Shown: positions 44,060 through 56,539, counted from the first letter of the stretch. The stretch is 64,000 nucleotides of DNA from Entrophospora sp. SA101 (GCA_958430865.1 CAUDNR010000668.1:3324-67323); one strand, 5' to 3'. Program-made: numbers and translations. The notes: generated from the sequence alone by a model not told the origin.

Positions 44060-47000
44060 TGGCAATTTTTTGTTAGGAAAGGAGTGCTTGTCTTTTTTTT
44101 AATAATTATCACAATAAGAACCAAATCTTGAGGATCTTGGAAATAAATTAATTACGAATGAAAACATAACATATCTCTCTAAAAATAACTTTGTTATCAG
44201 GTGTGTTATAATTATTGCTACTAATATTATTATTAATATTATTAGAATAAGTAGAAAAGGTCGAAGAATTAATTTGTGGATGGTTTAAGGGAAAAATAAT
44301 ATTTTTTTATCATAAAATTAAGATATTTTTTTAAAAAAAATGCAAATAACGATATTTTGGTTAGGGATTATATACTTATTATTATTATTATTATTATTAT
44401 TTATTGTGGTATGAAGAGGTAAAAAGTATTAATCTTCAACATTTAATAAATAGATTATCCATTATTAAAATTAAATTAATATAGATCATTATCAACACAC
44501 TATAAATTAATATAAATTATTATCAACATGTTATTATTAAAAGAAGCGTGTTACGGAAGGTTGGTATTAATTAGAAGAATTAGAAGATTTACGTATTGAA
44601 ATTATTATAAATTATTATATGCTTACGAAAGATAAAAAGATAAAAAATATAGATTGATTGTGATTGTGTTTACTTCTAAATTGTAGGTTATATTATTTTT
44701 CCTAATTAATAATAAGGAGCTGGTTAATTTGTGGTCGTGAGAAATTCGTAAATATTTTTTATTTAATACTTACTATCTCTAATATTTCGAATTTATTGCA
44801 TATTATCGCGAATTCTGAACCCTATCTAGCCCAATCATCATGAACATATTTAATGTCTCATTAGATAATAAACTCTTTTAATTAAATTCTGATATGAAAA
44901 CTCCTTCACAATTCAACACTTGAAATAGTGTCACGACCTGGATTAACGTTATTATTATTATTATTATGTATCCTTTAAGAATCCGTTAATATTAAGGATT
45001 TTTTATCTGGATTTGTAACAGGTTAATCCGTTATATAGCAAATAATTATTGAATAATATTTAGGTTAAAAACATTTATTTGTTAGAATAAATATTAGCAT
45101 AATTTAAGACTAAATAAATTTTTACTAGTTCTCTTTGATTGTTTTCATCACTTTTGAAACAAGCCCACGTCAACTATGATTTTGACTGGTTTTTTTAATG
45201 GTGATTGTTGTTGTTCATTCTTTCTCAACGAAAAATTTTTTTTTTTTAAAACAATGCAGTAAATAATTGATAAATTTCAACACCGCCATCAAAATCCAAC
45301 ATAAATAAAGATATTAATTTTATTTTATTTTATTAAATATAATATATATATTAGATTATTTAGATAAATAAATGTAGCACAAGGCCTCGTGCTCAGGTAA
45401 ATCCATTACTACCAGATAAGGTCTCAATTAACAGGTCGTAACACTAGCTTGAAAAAGAGATTGAATAAGAAATATTATAAATTTTATGAATATAGACAAA
45501 TTGATGTAGTTTGCTAACATTATTGCTTTTAAATGGTACCATTCTTCATTTATGCTAACTGAATCAATAATTGGTTCAGAAGAATTTTTAGATATACCAT
45601 GATAATTGGTTATTTGCTGTAACCTTCTCACCAAAATTATCATTCACACTAACATTTGATGGTCATTCTTGCATACTAAAAATTTCATAGCATACAACAG
45701 ATGACAATTTGGAAAACGAATTTCAAGTCCCAATTGAAGATGCAAATTTCGTCATTTCCATTCTTACATTATTAAATTATTTCTTTTATCACTCATTTCG
45801 CTTTGATAAAAAAATAGTTTTTGACAAATTGGTAGAATTGGCAAAATCCAATTACAAACAATGCTTATATTCTCCTCGTTTATAAAATAGAAATAGAATA
45901 TGATATTAGGAAGATGTAATGAAAACTGATTTGAGGAGTCAGTCTTCCTCTAACCAAATTTGTTTTTTTTTCATGTTAAACATAATATCAAACCCGGTTT
46001 ACATAATAAAAGATTTTTTATTATTATCATATGGTAATATATATTTTAAAGTAGTTTTTCAAAAATTTCGATTAGAGGAATTAATCAAAAATGATTCCTA
46101 TTTTGACAGCATTTAAATTCAAGATTTCTATTATATTGGTCACTTAACAAAAGTGTATATACTCTAAATTTTTTTATTCTTTGATTAGTTGATTCTTTTT
46201 TATTTCAAAAATTTCCCTTTAGAATCATCCCATTTTGTAATAAATAAACAAAGAATTGAAAAACAATATTGTTCAGAATATTGTATTTTCGGAATGCAAA
46301 AGTAAATGTGAACTATTAAAAGTGTGATTTTGAGTTGATATTAATACATTGAGTGGTATTAAAGACAATAGAAAAAAATCCTAAATGATAAATACTATTA
46401 TCTGTTATTTATAAAAACTATTACGTATAATAAAAACCATATCATTTGTTTTTTAATATTTCTGAATATATTTAAATCGGAATGTACGTAATTTTCATTA
46501 TAAAATAACAATTTTTTAACGTCATGTTGCCTTAATTGGTAATAGCATTTAAAATGTACATTGTTAATTAATTTGATTGTTACAAAAAAAATTTTTTAAA
46601 ACTATTTGTTTTCAAGGAAAAACAGTGCGGGGTAAAAATAAATTTTTTTAGGGTTAGTGTTATGCCGAGACATTTTGTAATCTATTTAAACTTGACAATA
46701 AACTAGACATATTATTAGGGTTTAAATTTTTTTTTTTAAATAGTAAATAATATAAACCTAGAAGTTAAATTACGTATTATTTTAAAATTGATTAATAAAA
46801 AATCCAGAATATTAAGAAAGTATTAGGCTATTTCAAGTTTTTAATTGGTTGTCCCAAAAATACTTTAAATTATATCAAATCAAAAATTCGAATTTTAAAA
46901 TTTGTCAATGAATGAATAGGTAATATACTCATATTAAATACAATGGATCATTTTACTTATTTACTTAATTTAAAACTAACTATCAAAATAGTTTAAACAA

Positions 47001-47760
47001 TGCTTATTTATTGGAATGAAAATTATGGTAACATTATTGCTAAACTTTATCTTTAATATTGTGAGCCATCTTTTCATCCACTACTTGCGAAAAAAATATT
47101 TTCGTGCAATTTGTTTTACGCCATAATAAAATCATATGATGATCAACTGTTTGACAATCAATTAAAAAATAATCCACTCTTTGAAGTTGTACAAATAACA
47201 TGACTTTTTACATAAATATATTATTCTAATAAATATTTGTATCAGATGAGCAATACATAAAACAATAAACAGATTATAATATGCACGTGAAAGATTGCAT
47301 TTGTTGAATTATTTTTATTAAATATAATTTTTCATTTATTTCATGTGACCATATATCTTTTTGTCTTTGTAGTTTTGTTTTCTTCAATAATTATTTACAC
47401 TTATTTTTCCATCTTTGATGAGAATTCAAAGGTGGTATTAGATTTAGGATCACATACTAATACATTATAAGAAATGAAAAATATGCGCAGATTGAATGCT
47501 TACTAAATAAACGTTTTATCTCACATTTAATTGAGGAACATATTGGTAATAGAACTTATTCAAAATTGAATGAATAAAAATTTACTAGTGGTCTTACCCT
47601 CAATAAAATTTGCCGATTAGGAATTTCATTGGCGATTATTAAAATATTCAACGATTGGATAATCGAATAATCGGAGATTAATCATATGTACATGTAGAAA
47701 TATCTCTTCTCATTTTATATTATTATAATATTCAACGAGTGAATAATCAGATAATCGACA
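44060..47760. other. Long AT-rich region without supported genes
   Basis: Read on both strands: no intron-linked coding frame, RNA gene or element ends that I can defend. (ATT)n runs occur near 44380 and 44950. The ORFs at 45428-45643 and 45919-46116 show no domain. Confidence 0.45.
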
Positions 47761-48208
47761 ATTAATTTTGTGAAAAGTACTAGGAATATTTTTATCAATG
47801 ATATTATTGTTAGTGATATACCGCGCATAGTGTGTTACCATGCATGTTTTTACAGACATTTATTAATAAATATGCGCGGATTTATAATACTTCTTTCCTA
47901 TGACATGTACACACTATGCGTACTATTCGCGAAAAAAAAACAGGTTACTATGAATGGCACATCTCTAATTATTATTGAGAACCATAGTGCGCGCCATCTA
48001 AAAGACAAATGCTTGCGTCACATAAATCTTCAATCCAAAAATAGCAATGATACTCTGGTGTCACAAGATTATAAATCATATGACTCTATCATTTATCGTA
48101 TTTATTATGAATTTGAGTATTTGAAACTTTATTCAAATAAATTTTTACTCAAATAAATGAATAAATCAAATATATAAAACGGATAACTCGAACAAACGAA
48201 TAAAAGGA
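47761..48208. other. Unassigned; short inverted repeats
   Basis: A 128-codon frame (47770-48156, beginning GTG rather than ATG) is not recognised. GCGCATAGTGTGT (about 47824) faces ACACACTATGCGT (about 47910), with GCGC-rich words nearby, so the apparent ORF may be transposon-end sequence. Confidence 0.3.
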
Positions 48209-48468
48209 GGTCTGATTCATTTCGTCGAAAATTATTTCGTCACAAAAAAAACAAATTTCTCCTCACACTTCGCTTCCCACATCTAATTTCTTAACTAACT
48301 TCCCACACTCCTCGCATCTAACTCTTTCAGTCTCTGGCTCGAGGATGAATAATTTTCGACGAAACGAACATTCAACGAAACGAACATTCGATGAAGCAAA
48401 CATTCGACGAAATGGGTGTTGACGAAATGATTGTCGACGAAATAATTTTCGACGAAGTAAACGCGACC
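48209..48468. mobile_element. TIR element with TTCGACGAAA subterminal repeats
   Basis: A 260-bp element: the left end GGTC then TTCGTCGAAAATTATTTCGT is matched by its reverse complement at 48433-48468. The interior right half holds five or more direct copies of CATTCGACGAAA or variants. No target duplication is evident. Confidence 0.7.
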
Positions 48469-48749
48469 GATATAATATAAAAGGAATTAACAGTAATAAT
48501 GACCATTAATCAATGATAGCAAACCATCAGTTAGTGATAATAATGTATTATTGGATAATAGTAATTATAATATTAATATTAATAATGGTAGCAATAGTAA
48601 TGGTAACAGTTGATTTGTAACATATAGTTAACAGTTAAAGATGGTAGAGGTTGGAATCGACTAAAATAGTCGACTAATTTAGTCAACCAACTTTTTTTTT
48701 AAACAACTAATAGTCAACTAATTTAGTCGACTAATACTAATTATTATTA

Positions 48750-49088
48750 TTGCCAATTATAAATGAAAACGTTTTTTGTGATACAAAAAATTTTAATAAT
48801 AAAAATAAATATGCGGAGTATCAATATTATGAAGAAGATGATAATGGTGGTGTTGGTGCTGGTGTTGGCGATAATTATCCATGCGAAATAATAAACATTG
48901 ATACAAGGTCAAATCATTCCAACAATTCGTTGGCTTCGAGCTCAAGCAGTGGTTCCAGACCTTTAAAAAAACGAATTATAACATATAGCTTCGTATGGAA
49001 GTATTTCGAGAAAATTAAAGATTCAAATGGAGATGAATTTGTAATCTGCAAATTAAAAAAAAACGTTAATAATAATGAAACAGAATGA
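48750..49088 (+). pseudogene. Truncated hAT transposase N-terminus (BED-finger-like)
   Basis: The open frame ends with SFVWKYFEKIKDSNGDEFVI followed by CKLKKN. The W..F spacing and the following Cys match the start of a BED zinc finger, the DNA-binding domain at the N-terminus of hAT transposases. The upstream part is acidic and Ser/Asn-rich. There is no in-frame ATG at the start (TTG at 48750), and the catalytic RNase H-like and dimerisation domains are absent, so the element cannot move by itself. Confidence 0.6.
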
Positions 49089-49118
49089 ATATTCTAATTA
49101 AATAGGATGTTATTCCCG

Positions 49119-49161
49119 TGACTAGTGTGACCATTTTGCGAAGCAAATGGTTACACACTAG
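49119..49161. repeat. Near-perfect hairpin inside the hAT derivative
   Basis: ACTAGTGTGACCATTTTGC is followed by GAA and then GCAAATGGTTACACACTAGT; the two arms pair over about 19 bases with one or two bulges. Confidence 0.8.
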
Positions 49162-49337
49162 TATTAAAAAAATTTAGTCGACTAAATAGTCAACTAAAAT
49201 AATCGACTAAATAGTCAACTAAAATAATCGACTAAATAGTCAACTAAATAGTCGACTAATTAGTCGACTAAAAGAAATTTTGACCAACTAGTAGTCGACT
49301 AAGGATTTTTTGGACGATTCCAACCTCTAAAAGATGG

Positions 49338-49757
49338 GAATCCACAATTCAATTTTCATATGCTGCAACCACATTCAATTTTTATATGCTGCAATTAATT
49401 GAGGTGCCATATTTATTACAGTAATAATAATAGTAACAATAATGGGAGTAATGATACTAGTGATGAACAATTAGGCAATAAGAATTATTTGATTATGATG
49501 GTAATTTTGATTGCTATTTTTCTTGATTCTTGGCTGACATCCTACATTTTTTTTGTGAAAATACCAATTTATATTTAAAAAAAGTCATTTAATTTTTTAA
49601 GACACAGAATTCAAATTGATTATAAGGTGAAATGTTCTTCATACTCTGCTGCCAAAAAGTTTCAAGTTTGCAATATTGTTACCAGAATTATGATTTAATG
49701 CTGATTTGTTGGCCGAAATACCTAATTCCGAATCAAATCTTTTATTTTTTTTTTTTT
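49338..49757. other. Non-coding, flank of hAT and LINE insertions
   Basis: It holds a duplicated CATTCAATTTTCATATGCTGCAA-type phrase (about 49350-49395) and ends at the T13 run at 49745-49757 that is the poly-A tail of the minus-strand LINE. Confidence 0.5.
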
Positions 49758-50087
49758 AATAAAAGCAATATCCTGCCCATATAATTTATTAGAATAAAAT
49801 AAATATAATAAAAATAATTCACAAAATAAATTCCAAATTAACTTTATATGAGGCTATTCCTCTTGAAAATAATCAAAATATATATATATATATACACACA
49901 TACATATTTAAATTCAACATTTCAGAAAAAACTGATATGCCAAACAAAGTCTATGAAATTTATTCAGTCTCAATTTAACAACATTATCTGCATCATAGAT
50001 ATTGTTGGCTGATCCAGATATTACCTAGGTAATAGGAAGTCATATCCAGTGTTAATGAAGTTATTTATTAAAACTAGATGAGAATTA
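49758..50087 (-). repeat. LINE 3' UTR with poly-A tail
   Basis: It lies between the TAA at 50088-50090 and the T run at 49745-49757 (poly-A on the minus strand). It is 85-90% similar to 24645-24975 and 39208-39538, so three copies of this 3' end exist in the window. Confidence 0.75.
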
Positions 50088-51290
50088 TTAGAGGGTGTTT
50101 GTGCTATCTGATTAATTGGGTATAATTGTTTAGCTGTTTTATTTTTCAAGTTGATATTATTTTGTTTTAACCATGAGTTAAATAAAGCATATCATGGAAG
50201 CCAGACATTTTTATAATAGAAAGTTATTAGATTGTAGGAGATGATGTGAAGGATGATTAAAGTTTTTTTGTGAGAAGTAAATATTGGATGTATGGAGTTA
50301 ATTAGAGATGATGGAATTAATCCAGCTGCAAGTATTACAGGTGAAGTATGGTTGAAGTTAGATTGGAATAAAGGTTGTAATAGTTGTTTAGTTTGTGTAA
50401 TTTTGATTTCAGAGATTATTTATTGATTGTTTGATTGTTAGCCATGGAATTGTGTCCAAATTAGAATTAGCTTGGCAAGAAAATAGGTGTGTGGTATTTT
50501 CAGGTGATTGATTGCAATAGAGACAATTAAGATTAGGTGGAATAGCATTGGATAGTTGCATATTAAGTTTTTTACTGTTATGGAGAATTTCAAATTTGAA
50601 TTAGAATAATGAGCCATGGCAAAAGTATGAATTATTTTCAGTGAACATTGATTAATGGGAGAATTTTAGACAAAATTCTGTATATGACTAATTGATAGGT
50701 GTGTTTGATGAAATTTGTTTTACTAAGGTAGGTTGTGTTTGCCATTTAATTATTGCTTGTGAGTTTGAGTTTAATTTTATGAAAGAATGTAGAGGGTAAT
50801 CAATATATTGTTGATTGGAGAGTGGAGTTTGATAGAAGAAGGATTCATGTGGTTTATTTCAGGTGAAGCTGATTTAGCCAAGTTATCAACTAAATCATTA
50901 TATTTATTGCCTGAATGTGATTTAATTTTATGGAAGATTATTTTTAATGATAATGATTTTTTTATGTGGTGGATTGAGGATATTATAGAGTAATTTTTGA
51001 TTTTAAATTTATTGCAAGTAGTGTTGGGTGTGGCGTTGTTGTCAAGTAGTTGAATAGATGATTGACTGTCTGTATAAATTGACACCAAACAATGTTATGG
51101 ACAAGTTATAAGAGCAGTCATAATTGCCATTAATTCTGCTCTTGTTGAAGAGGGAAAGAATGTCAATGAACAAGAAAAAGATATTTTGACATTTTCATCT
51201 TTTAATTGAATCCAGGCACTAGTTCTCTTCTTTAGTAAATGAAAAAAGATATTATTATTATTAAAAGTTAAATTTACTGGAAATTAGAAA
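50088..51290 (-). pseudogene. 3' end of a non-LTR retrotransposon (RNase H plus C-terminal CCHC-like region)
   Basis: Read on the minus strand, the frame gives an RNase H domain: TSAWIQLKDENVKI, then STRAELMAI, then SIYTDSQSSIQLLDN (catalytic Asp), then HKIKSHSGNKYNDLVDNLAK (His and Asp). A C-terminal region follows with CLYCNQSPENTTHLFSC, typical of LINE ORF2 ends. The reverse transcriptase and endonuclease are missing (5' truncation, usual for LINEs). More than ten in-frame stops occur, nearly all TAA where Gln would fit, plus one TGA. Clade (I/Tad-like) is inference. Confidence 0.8.
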
Positions 51291-51296
51291 GTCGTT

Positions 51297-51703
51297 ACCA
51301 TAAAGTCTCGAAAGGGGTCCCACCTGATCTACCGGCAGACATTATGCCAACAGCCGTTATACCGACTCCGTTATACCGACAGGACGTTTTACCGACAAGA
51401 CATTATACCAACAGGACGTTTTACCGACAAATCATTTCATAGTGCAATTAATAAATCTAGCCGTCTAATAAATGGCTTAATCACTTAACAACCTAGCCGT
51501 CTAATAAATGGTTTAAAGACTTAAACAGCTTAGCCGGCTAACATCATTAGATATATTAATATTATATATGTCATTTCTTAATATTAGCGGATAGTGGTAA
51601 TGAACTGACATGGTCATGGTAGGAAAACAAAGAAATATTATGCTAAATTGATAGAATATGTTAATATTAGAAAATGACTTGTCGGTAAAACGTCCCGTCA
51701 CTA
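51297..51703. mobile_element. Repeat element with TTTTACCGACA arrays and inverted end
   Basis: Four or more copies of TTATACC/TTTTACCGACAGGACG lie at about 51350-51432, and one inverted copy (ACTTGTCGGTAAAACGTCCCG) at 51677-51697. The middle has a ~43-bp tandem unit with AGCCGTCTAATAAATGG (about 51460-51540). The boundary at 51297 resembles the TIR start ACCGTAAAGTC of the mariner MITE. Exact ends and target duplication are not clear. Confidence 0.55.
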
Positions 51704-52004
51704 AAATTTATTATTTAGTGATCAGCAAGTATCGCAAGTATCTGATTTGATTGGCTAAATCAATTTCGTCAAAAGATCCTTGGTAATAATATGAATTTCG
51801 TCAACCATTCTTAATGTGGTACAATATTTAAATCGTTATCCAAAAAAAACAAGGTTCTTACTTTAACATTAAGTTTGGATGGAAAATCTGTGTTCAGTTT
51901 GCTATAAAAAACCTTGTCAATCTTGGCCAAAGAAATACAAATAAGGAGGTATCTTGCATAAAAAATCAGCCGTTCTCATATGTATGTATATATTAGCTTT
52001 AGTT

Positions 52005-52240
52005 TTACAATATATTCAAAGTTTTAATTGAATTTAATTGGATAGAATTAGGGGTGGTTATTATTTGGGGCATGGAAAAATAGAAACAGCCCTTACTGCA
52101 AACTTCGGATTGCCTTAAAACTTCTTCATCAATATCTGGGATTGAGATTTTTTCATAAAGAAAATTAAATTCACTGGTTGTAATTTTATCCAATAATGAT
52201 GATACTTCATAGAAATCTTCTAAATTGAATATTAGTTACA
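52005..52240 (-). pseudogene. Unidentified ORF fragment
   Basis: Minus-strand frame LEDFYEVSSLLDKITTSEFN, then NFLYEKISIPDIDEEVLRQS, ending at TAA 52005-52007. It looks like a terminal exon or fragment of a real protein by composition, but has no start and no recognised family. Confidence 0.3.
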
Positions 52241-52587
52241 TTATTATTTATTATCAAACACTTCTATTTTGAAATATATATTTTTTTTAATTGGAAGTAA
52301 TAGAAACTGGTGAAACGTTGTAATAATGATGAACAATTTATTTAAAAATTTTTTCTAAATTTTCTAAATATAAAATTAATACATTTTTAAAACAACAATA
52401 TTATACAAATAAATGTTGATAACATTTTTAATAAATAAATATATTTTATTTCACCGATCATTAAATTGACAAATAAGAATGAAGAAGGCGAAATAATGAC
52501 AAAAATGGACAAACCATTTAAGGAATAATAATAATAGATTGTGAGTATATTAATATATAATGTTATTAATCTATATATGCTAAATCA

Positions 52588-54863
52588 TTATGATGTTTCA
52601 TGTTTTTGAATTGCCATCTTATAAATTGTAGTGTATTGATCAACAGCTCCACCAACTTTATTCCAATCTAAACTTAAGGCATCCTTAATCAATTTCCTCA
52701 AAAATATTTCTTTGCCTCTAATATCATGTGACAATTCTTTTATATCATTGATGGCTGTACTTAAAGCCAATCTCATTTCCTCAATTGATAAATCAAGCAT
52801 ATCAGTTGTGTATATATTAAACAAATATGAATTATAGTTGAAATCCAAATCATCTGATGGTGATGATGGTATATCATGTGTTTTATTTTTCAAAAATTCC
52901 TTTAATCCACCAACACCTGTACTAACCACTGGAGTTCCAAATAATAAACCTTCAACTGCCACTAATCCAAAGCTTTCTGTTATGCTAGGTACAAATAATA
53001 TATCAGCAGCAGCCCTATACAAAACACCCCAATTTTGTTGAAATTCAAAATCACTAATAACTACAACATTATCTGGGTACTCTTCACTTATGCTAATAAC
53101 TTTTTCCACAGGATAACTATTACATTGTCCCATTATTATAAATTTAGCATTTAATTGTGAAATAATTTGAGCAGCATCACGTAAAAATTGTACACCTTTA
53201 TTATATTGGAATCTACCTACAAACAACACAATCACACGATTCAAATCTTCTTCTCTCAAAAGACCTTCTCTAATCAAATGTTTCTTTGCACTATATTTTG
53301 AATAAATTACCAGGTCATTATAATGTTCTTCAATATTTCCATGAACAAGGGTATTTGGATTGAATGTATTAATGTTTTTTGGAAAGTTTGAATTGGTTTC
53401 AATTAATAATATGTCATTAAACGGATTAGAACTTATAAGATCAATACCACTAGTTATGCCAATCCAATTTCCTGTTCTAGCACGTTCCAGTATACTAGGC
53501 ATAATCAATTCTTTAAGATAGAAATCCATCGGTCCTTCCACCATTTCTTTAGCCATTGTATATGAAACAAATGTGACATAATCTGCTTGATCAATTGCTA
53601 ATGATGATGTGTACATTCTTGAACCATGAAAATAATTTGGCTTTTCAGTTGTGTAATCTTTTAAATCCATAAATTTTAAAATATTTACAACTTCATTTGA
53701 GTACAATTGTTCTTCCAAATAATCATGTAAAGTATAAACAATAGCAGGTGGTGGTTTACTAAATCTGTTGTTTTCTTTATTTAAATCCTTAAGGAATTCA
53801 ATCACCAATGCATTTGTAGCACCATGAATATGTATGATATCAACACCATGTTCTTCTCGAGTATCAAATAAAGGAGTATCAACAATATTGGTTATATACG
53901 CTATTAATTCAGCTACAGCTTTGCAAAAATATAAATCCCTCCATTCTTGAGGTAAACTTGGTGGTGATGAATATATATCAGTGACACGTTTTGATTTAAA
54001 GGCTAAATTAAAAGGCGCCGCATCTTTACTATGACCTATTGCAAAAACCCTTATAGCTTTTGGCTCTGGTGGTGATTCGTCATTCAATACATCGTCATCT
54101 TGAGTTACATTCCAAAAAAATTGATATACTGTAAACACCACCTGTTCTGGATTCCCATATTTATCTTGAATATCAATTGACATTTGAGCAAAACTATGAA
54201 TGTCATGATGTGACTTCAAGAAAGAATAGTAAGGCATGATTACATTCACTTCCAATGCACTATTAGCAGTTTGAGCTTGTGACAATCCTGTAACTATATG
54301 ACCTAATCCACCCATTGATGCTAATCCGAATTCTTTTGTGACATGAAAAATATTGGTAACTTGATTTAACTCAGTTGTTACATTAGAAGGTATACCAATA
54401 TATTTTACTGGTTGGTAATTTTGTTTTTCTTTTTTTTAAAAACATACAAAAATTTTTTTATTATTGTTAATATTATGATGAAAACATCCATTTTATAAAT
54501 TATGATTGAAAAATATTTTAACGCACCTATTTTGGGATGACCATTCCTCGAAGATAATAAGAAGTTCATAAACATTAAAACACCTGGAAGCAAAGCTAAA
54601 ATAATCATAACCACTATTAAATATGATACACATCTCCAACGTTTTCTTTCTATATATGGTCCAATTAACGGCATATGATTCATTCTATGTTTTGTCATAA
54701 TAATAAATTGATTATTATTATTATTAATAAAAGAATTATCATTTTTTTCACATGGAACTTTGGCTTCTAAATTTCCTAAAAGTTGATCAGACAACATATT
54801 AGCGTTATTGTAACTAGTAGTGGTTTCGGTTTGAAAATTTGGTGATCTTGATCTTGGACGCAT
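52588..54863 (-). CDS. Membrane-anchored glycogen/starch synthase-like glycosyltransferase (GT5/GT4 fold)
   Basis: Two exons (54863-54527 and 54407-52588) with a 119-nt GT-AG intron give 718 residues. Residues ~79-103 are a single hydrophobic anchor after a cytosolic, Asn-rich head, so a type II membrane topology is likely. From ~residue 138 the GT5 N-domain begins (KEFGLASMGGLGH, with the Gly-Gly nucleotide-sugar loop), then IIHIHGATNALV. The C-terminal GT-B half has VLFVGRFQYNKGVQFL (~505) and the E-x7-E region ESFGLVAVEGLLFGTPVV (~590). Relatives transfer glucose from UDP- or ADP-glucose to alpha-glucans. The acceptor, and whether this makes glycogen, wall glucan or something else, is not shown. 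The family Lys-x-Gly-Gly-Leu spacing is altered (KEFGLASMGGL). Confidence 0.85.
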
Positions 54864-56046
54864 TCCTGGAGAGTTCGTAATTATTTAATGTTGGATTTTA
54901 TTAAACAATAGTGTTTTCATAATTTATATGTGATTGTTAATTAAAAAAGTATTACAAACAAACAAAACAAACGTTTGATTGATAAAGGATCTCCATAACA
55001 AATAACAAAATTGAGTTTTTTGTGCGGAATTGTGTTGCATAATATTATTAATAATGCATTATTATTATTATTATTTTATATTACTTGCCATATTTCACAC
55101 GACTAAAAATCTTTGTTAATATGATATTCGTCCAGTCAACGCTCGTCATTGACTAATAATAACACACCATTATGGTGAAGCGTAATAATATTCATACTTT
55201 CTTTTCAGTAGACTTGAGTATGCTGAGTCCTTTACATTATTTAGAATGATAAAATATTTTTCTAGTTGTATATTAATATTATAACTGTACTTTCTAATGT
55301 TATTTTTTTTTGTTGTCGAGTTGTAATGAAATAAATAAAATATGTAATTTATTTAAATTACTTCTTTATTTTCGAATTACTTCTTTTGTAGTTTATTAAA
55401 TAGGACTTTTGTGATTATTGGTGTTGAATTGAAATTTTAATGAATTATGCTAGCAAGCCTCGAAATATTATTCAAAAAGGGTAAAACCATAATTTAGTAA
55501 CGAATGACTTGACTCAACACATGACTAGTAGTTTGGTCAAGTATATCATTAGGGTTACGCACTCAAACCTTATATCGCCAGATGCAATAATAAATTTATT
55601 ATTGAATATCTATCGTCATTCTATTCTCTTGAAATCTTGCTTCATCTTTACATGTATTAATATCATTTTGAATATTATTATTCATATTTGCTATACCATC
55701 TTGGAGTTATTATCCTAGTGATGAATGAAACATCTCTTTGTATCGAAGCAATTTCTGCCTTTGATTTGCTTTCGACTTATTTCTAATCTTGTCCAAAAAT
55801 CTATTAATGCCGCTTTATAAAGTACCCTATTTATATGTTGTGGTAGTTTCAGAAGATAGAAATTGTTTATTAATAAAATGAAGGAATGTAATTTCTCCAT
55901 TTCTCGTTATTCTTTCCTTCATCTTAACCACTATCCTCCCCTCACGTTCTGCTTAATCTCCATTCCTTATATTTTAAAGTTCTACTTTGGATAATAACTT
56001 TAATCTAATCTTGAGACTAAAATTTCAAATAATTTCTATTATAAAA
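54864..56046. other. Intergenic, upstream of the glycosyltransferase
   Basis: No gene supported. (ATT)n near 55060. Small ORFs (55509-55718, 55715-55900) have no domain. Confidence 0.45.
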
Positions 56047-56054
56047 CAAGCTCA

Positions 56055-56529
56055 CGGGTCTGGGACACTTTACCGACAAGTATTGTGTTAACAATTTGCC
56101 AAGGACTGTGTGAAGACCTGGATAACTAGCTAAAAGTTTGGTTTTTTTACAACAAGTTAAATCAACCGTTAATTAACTAATAACACCATTTATTATCCTT
56201 ACTTTGCATCAAAAACCAGTTCATAAAAATACAATATAGATACATGTGTAATATATTTTTTTTTTGTCTGACGAAATTGATAAAAATTGCATATTTATTT
56301 TTATACAAAAAAAAAATTTAAAATGAAATATTATGGGCAATGTCCCGAAGAAACTTTATAGTTGATCTAATGTTACGGTCATTTAATACTGTTTGAATCC
56401 GTATTTCACGATTACGATCTTGTGGTTTCTGTGAGGGTCGTGGTGTTCACCGCAAGACCATTTCTAAGTCAAGTTCGACTTTACTTTGATTATCGGTAAA
56501 GTGACCTGTCGGTAAAGTGTCCGGGCCCG
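56055..56529. mobile_element. TIR element with 8-bp target duplication
   Basis: A 475-bp element: left CGGGTCTGGGACACTTTACC, right end reversed CGGGCCCGGACACTTTACC. It is flanked by CAAGCTCA at 56047-56054 and 56530-56537. The TTTACCGACA motif is shared with the element at 51297-51703, so the two are related. No transposase ORF. Confidence 0.88.
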
Positions 56530-56539
56530 CAAGCTCACA

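Larger units (their letters stand above)
48645..49329. mobile_element. hAT deletion derivative with 8-bp target duplication
   Basis: A 685-bp element with termini TAGAGGTTGGAATCG and its exact reverse complement, flanked by AAAGATGG at 48637-48644 and 49330-49337. TAGAG-type ends with an 8-bp duplication are typical of hAT. Both subterminal regions are packed with TAGTCGACTA / TAGTCAACTA copies (about 48660-48740 and 49165-49300), likely transposase-binding arrays. The interior keeps an ORF with a BED-finger-like end. Confidence 0.9.

Noticed and set aside
47770..48156. 128-codon ORF as a gene
   Set aside because: It starts with GTG, has no domain, and contains short inverted repeats more like transposon ends.
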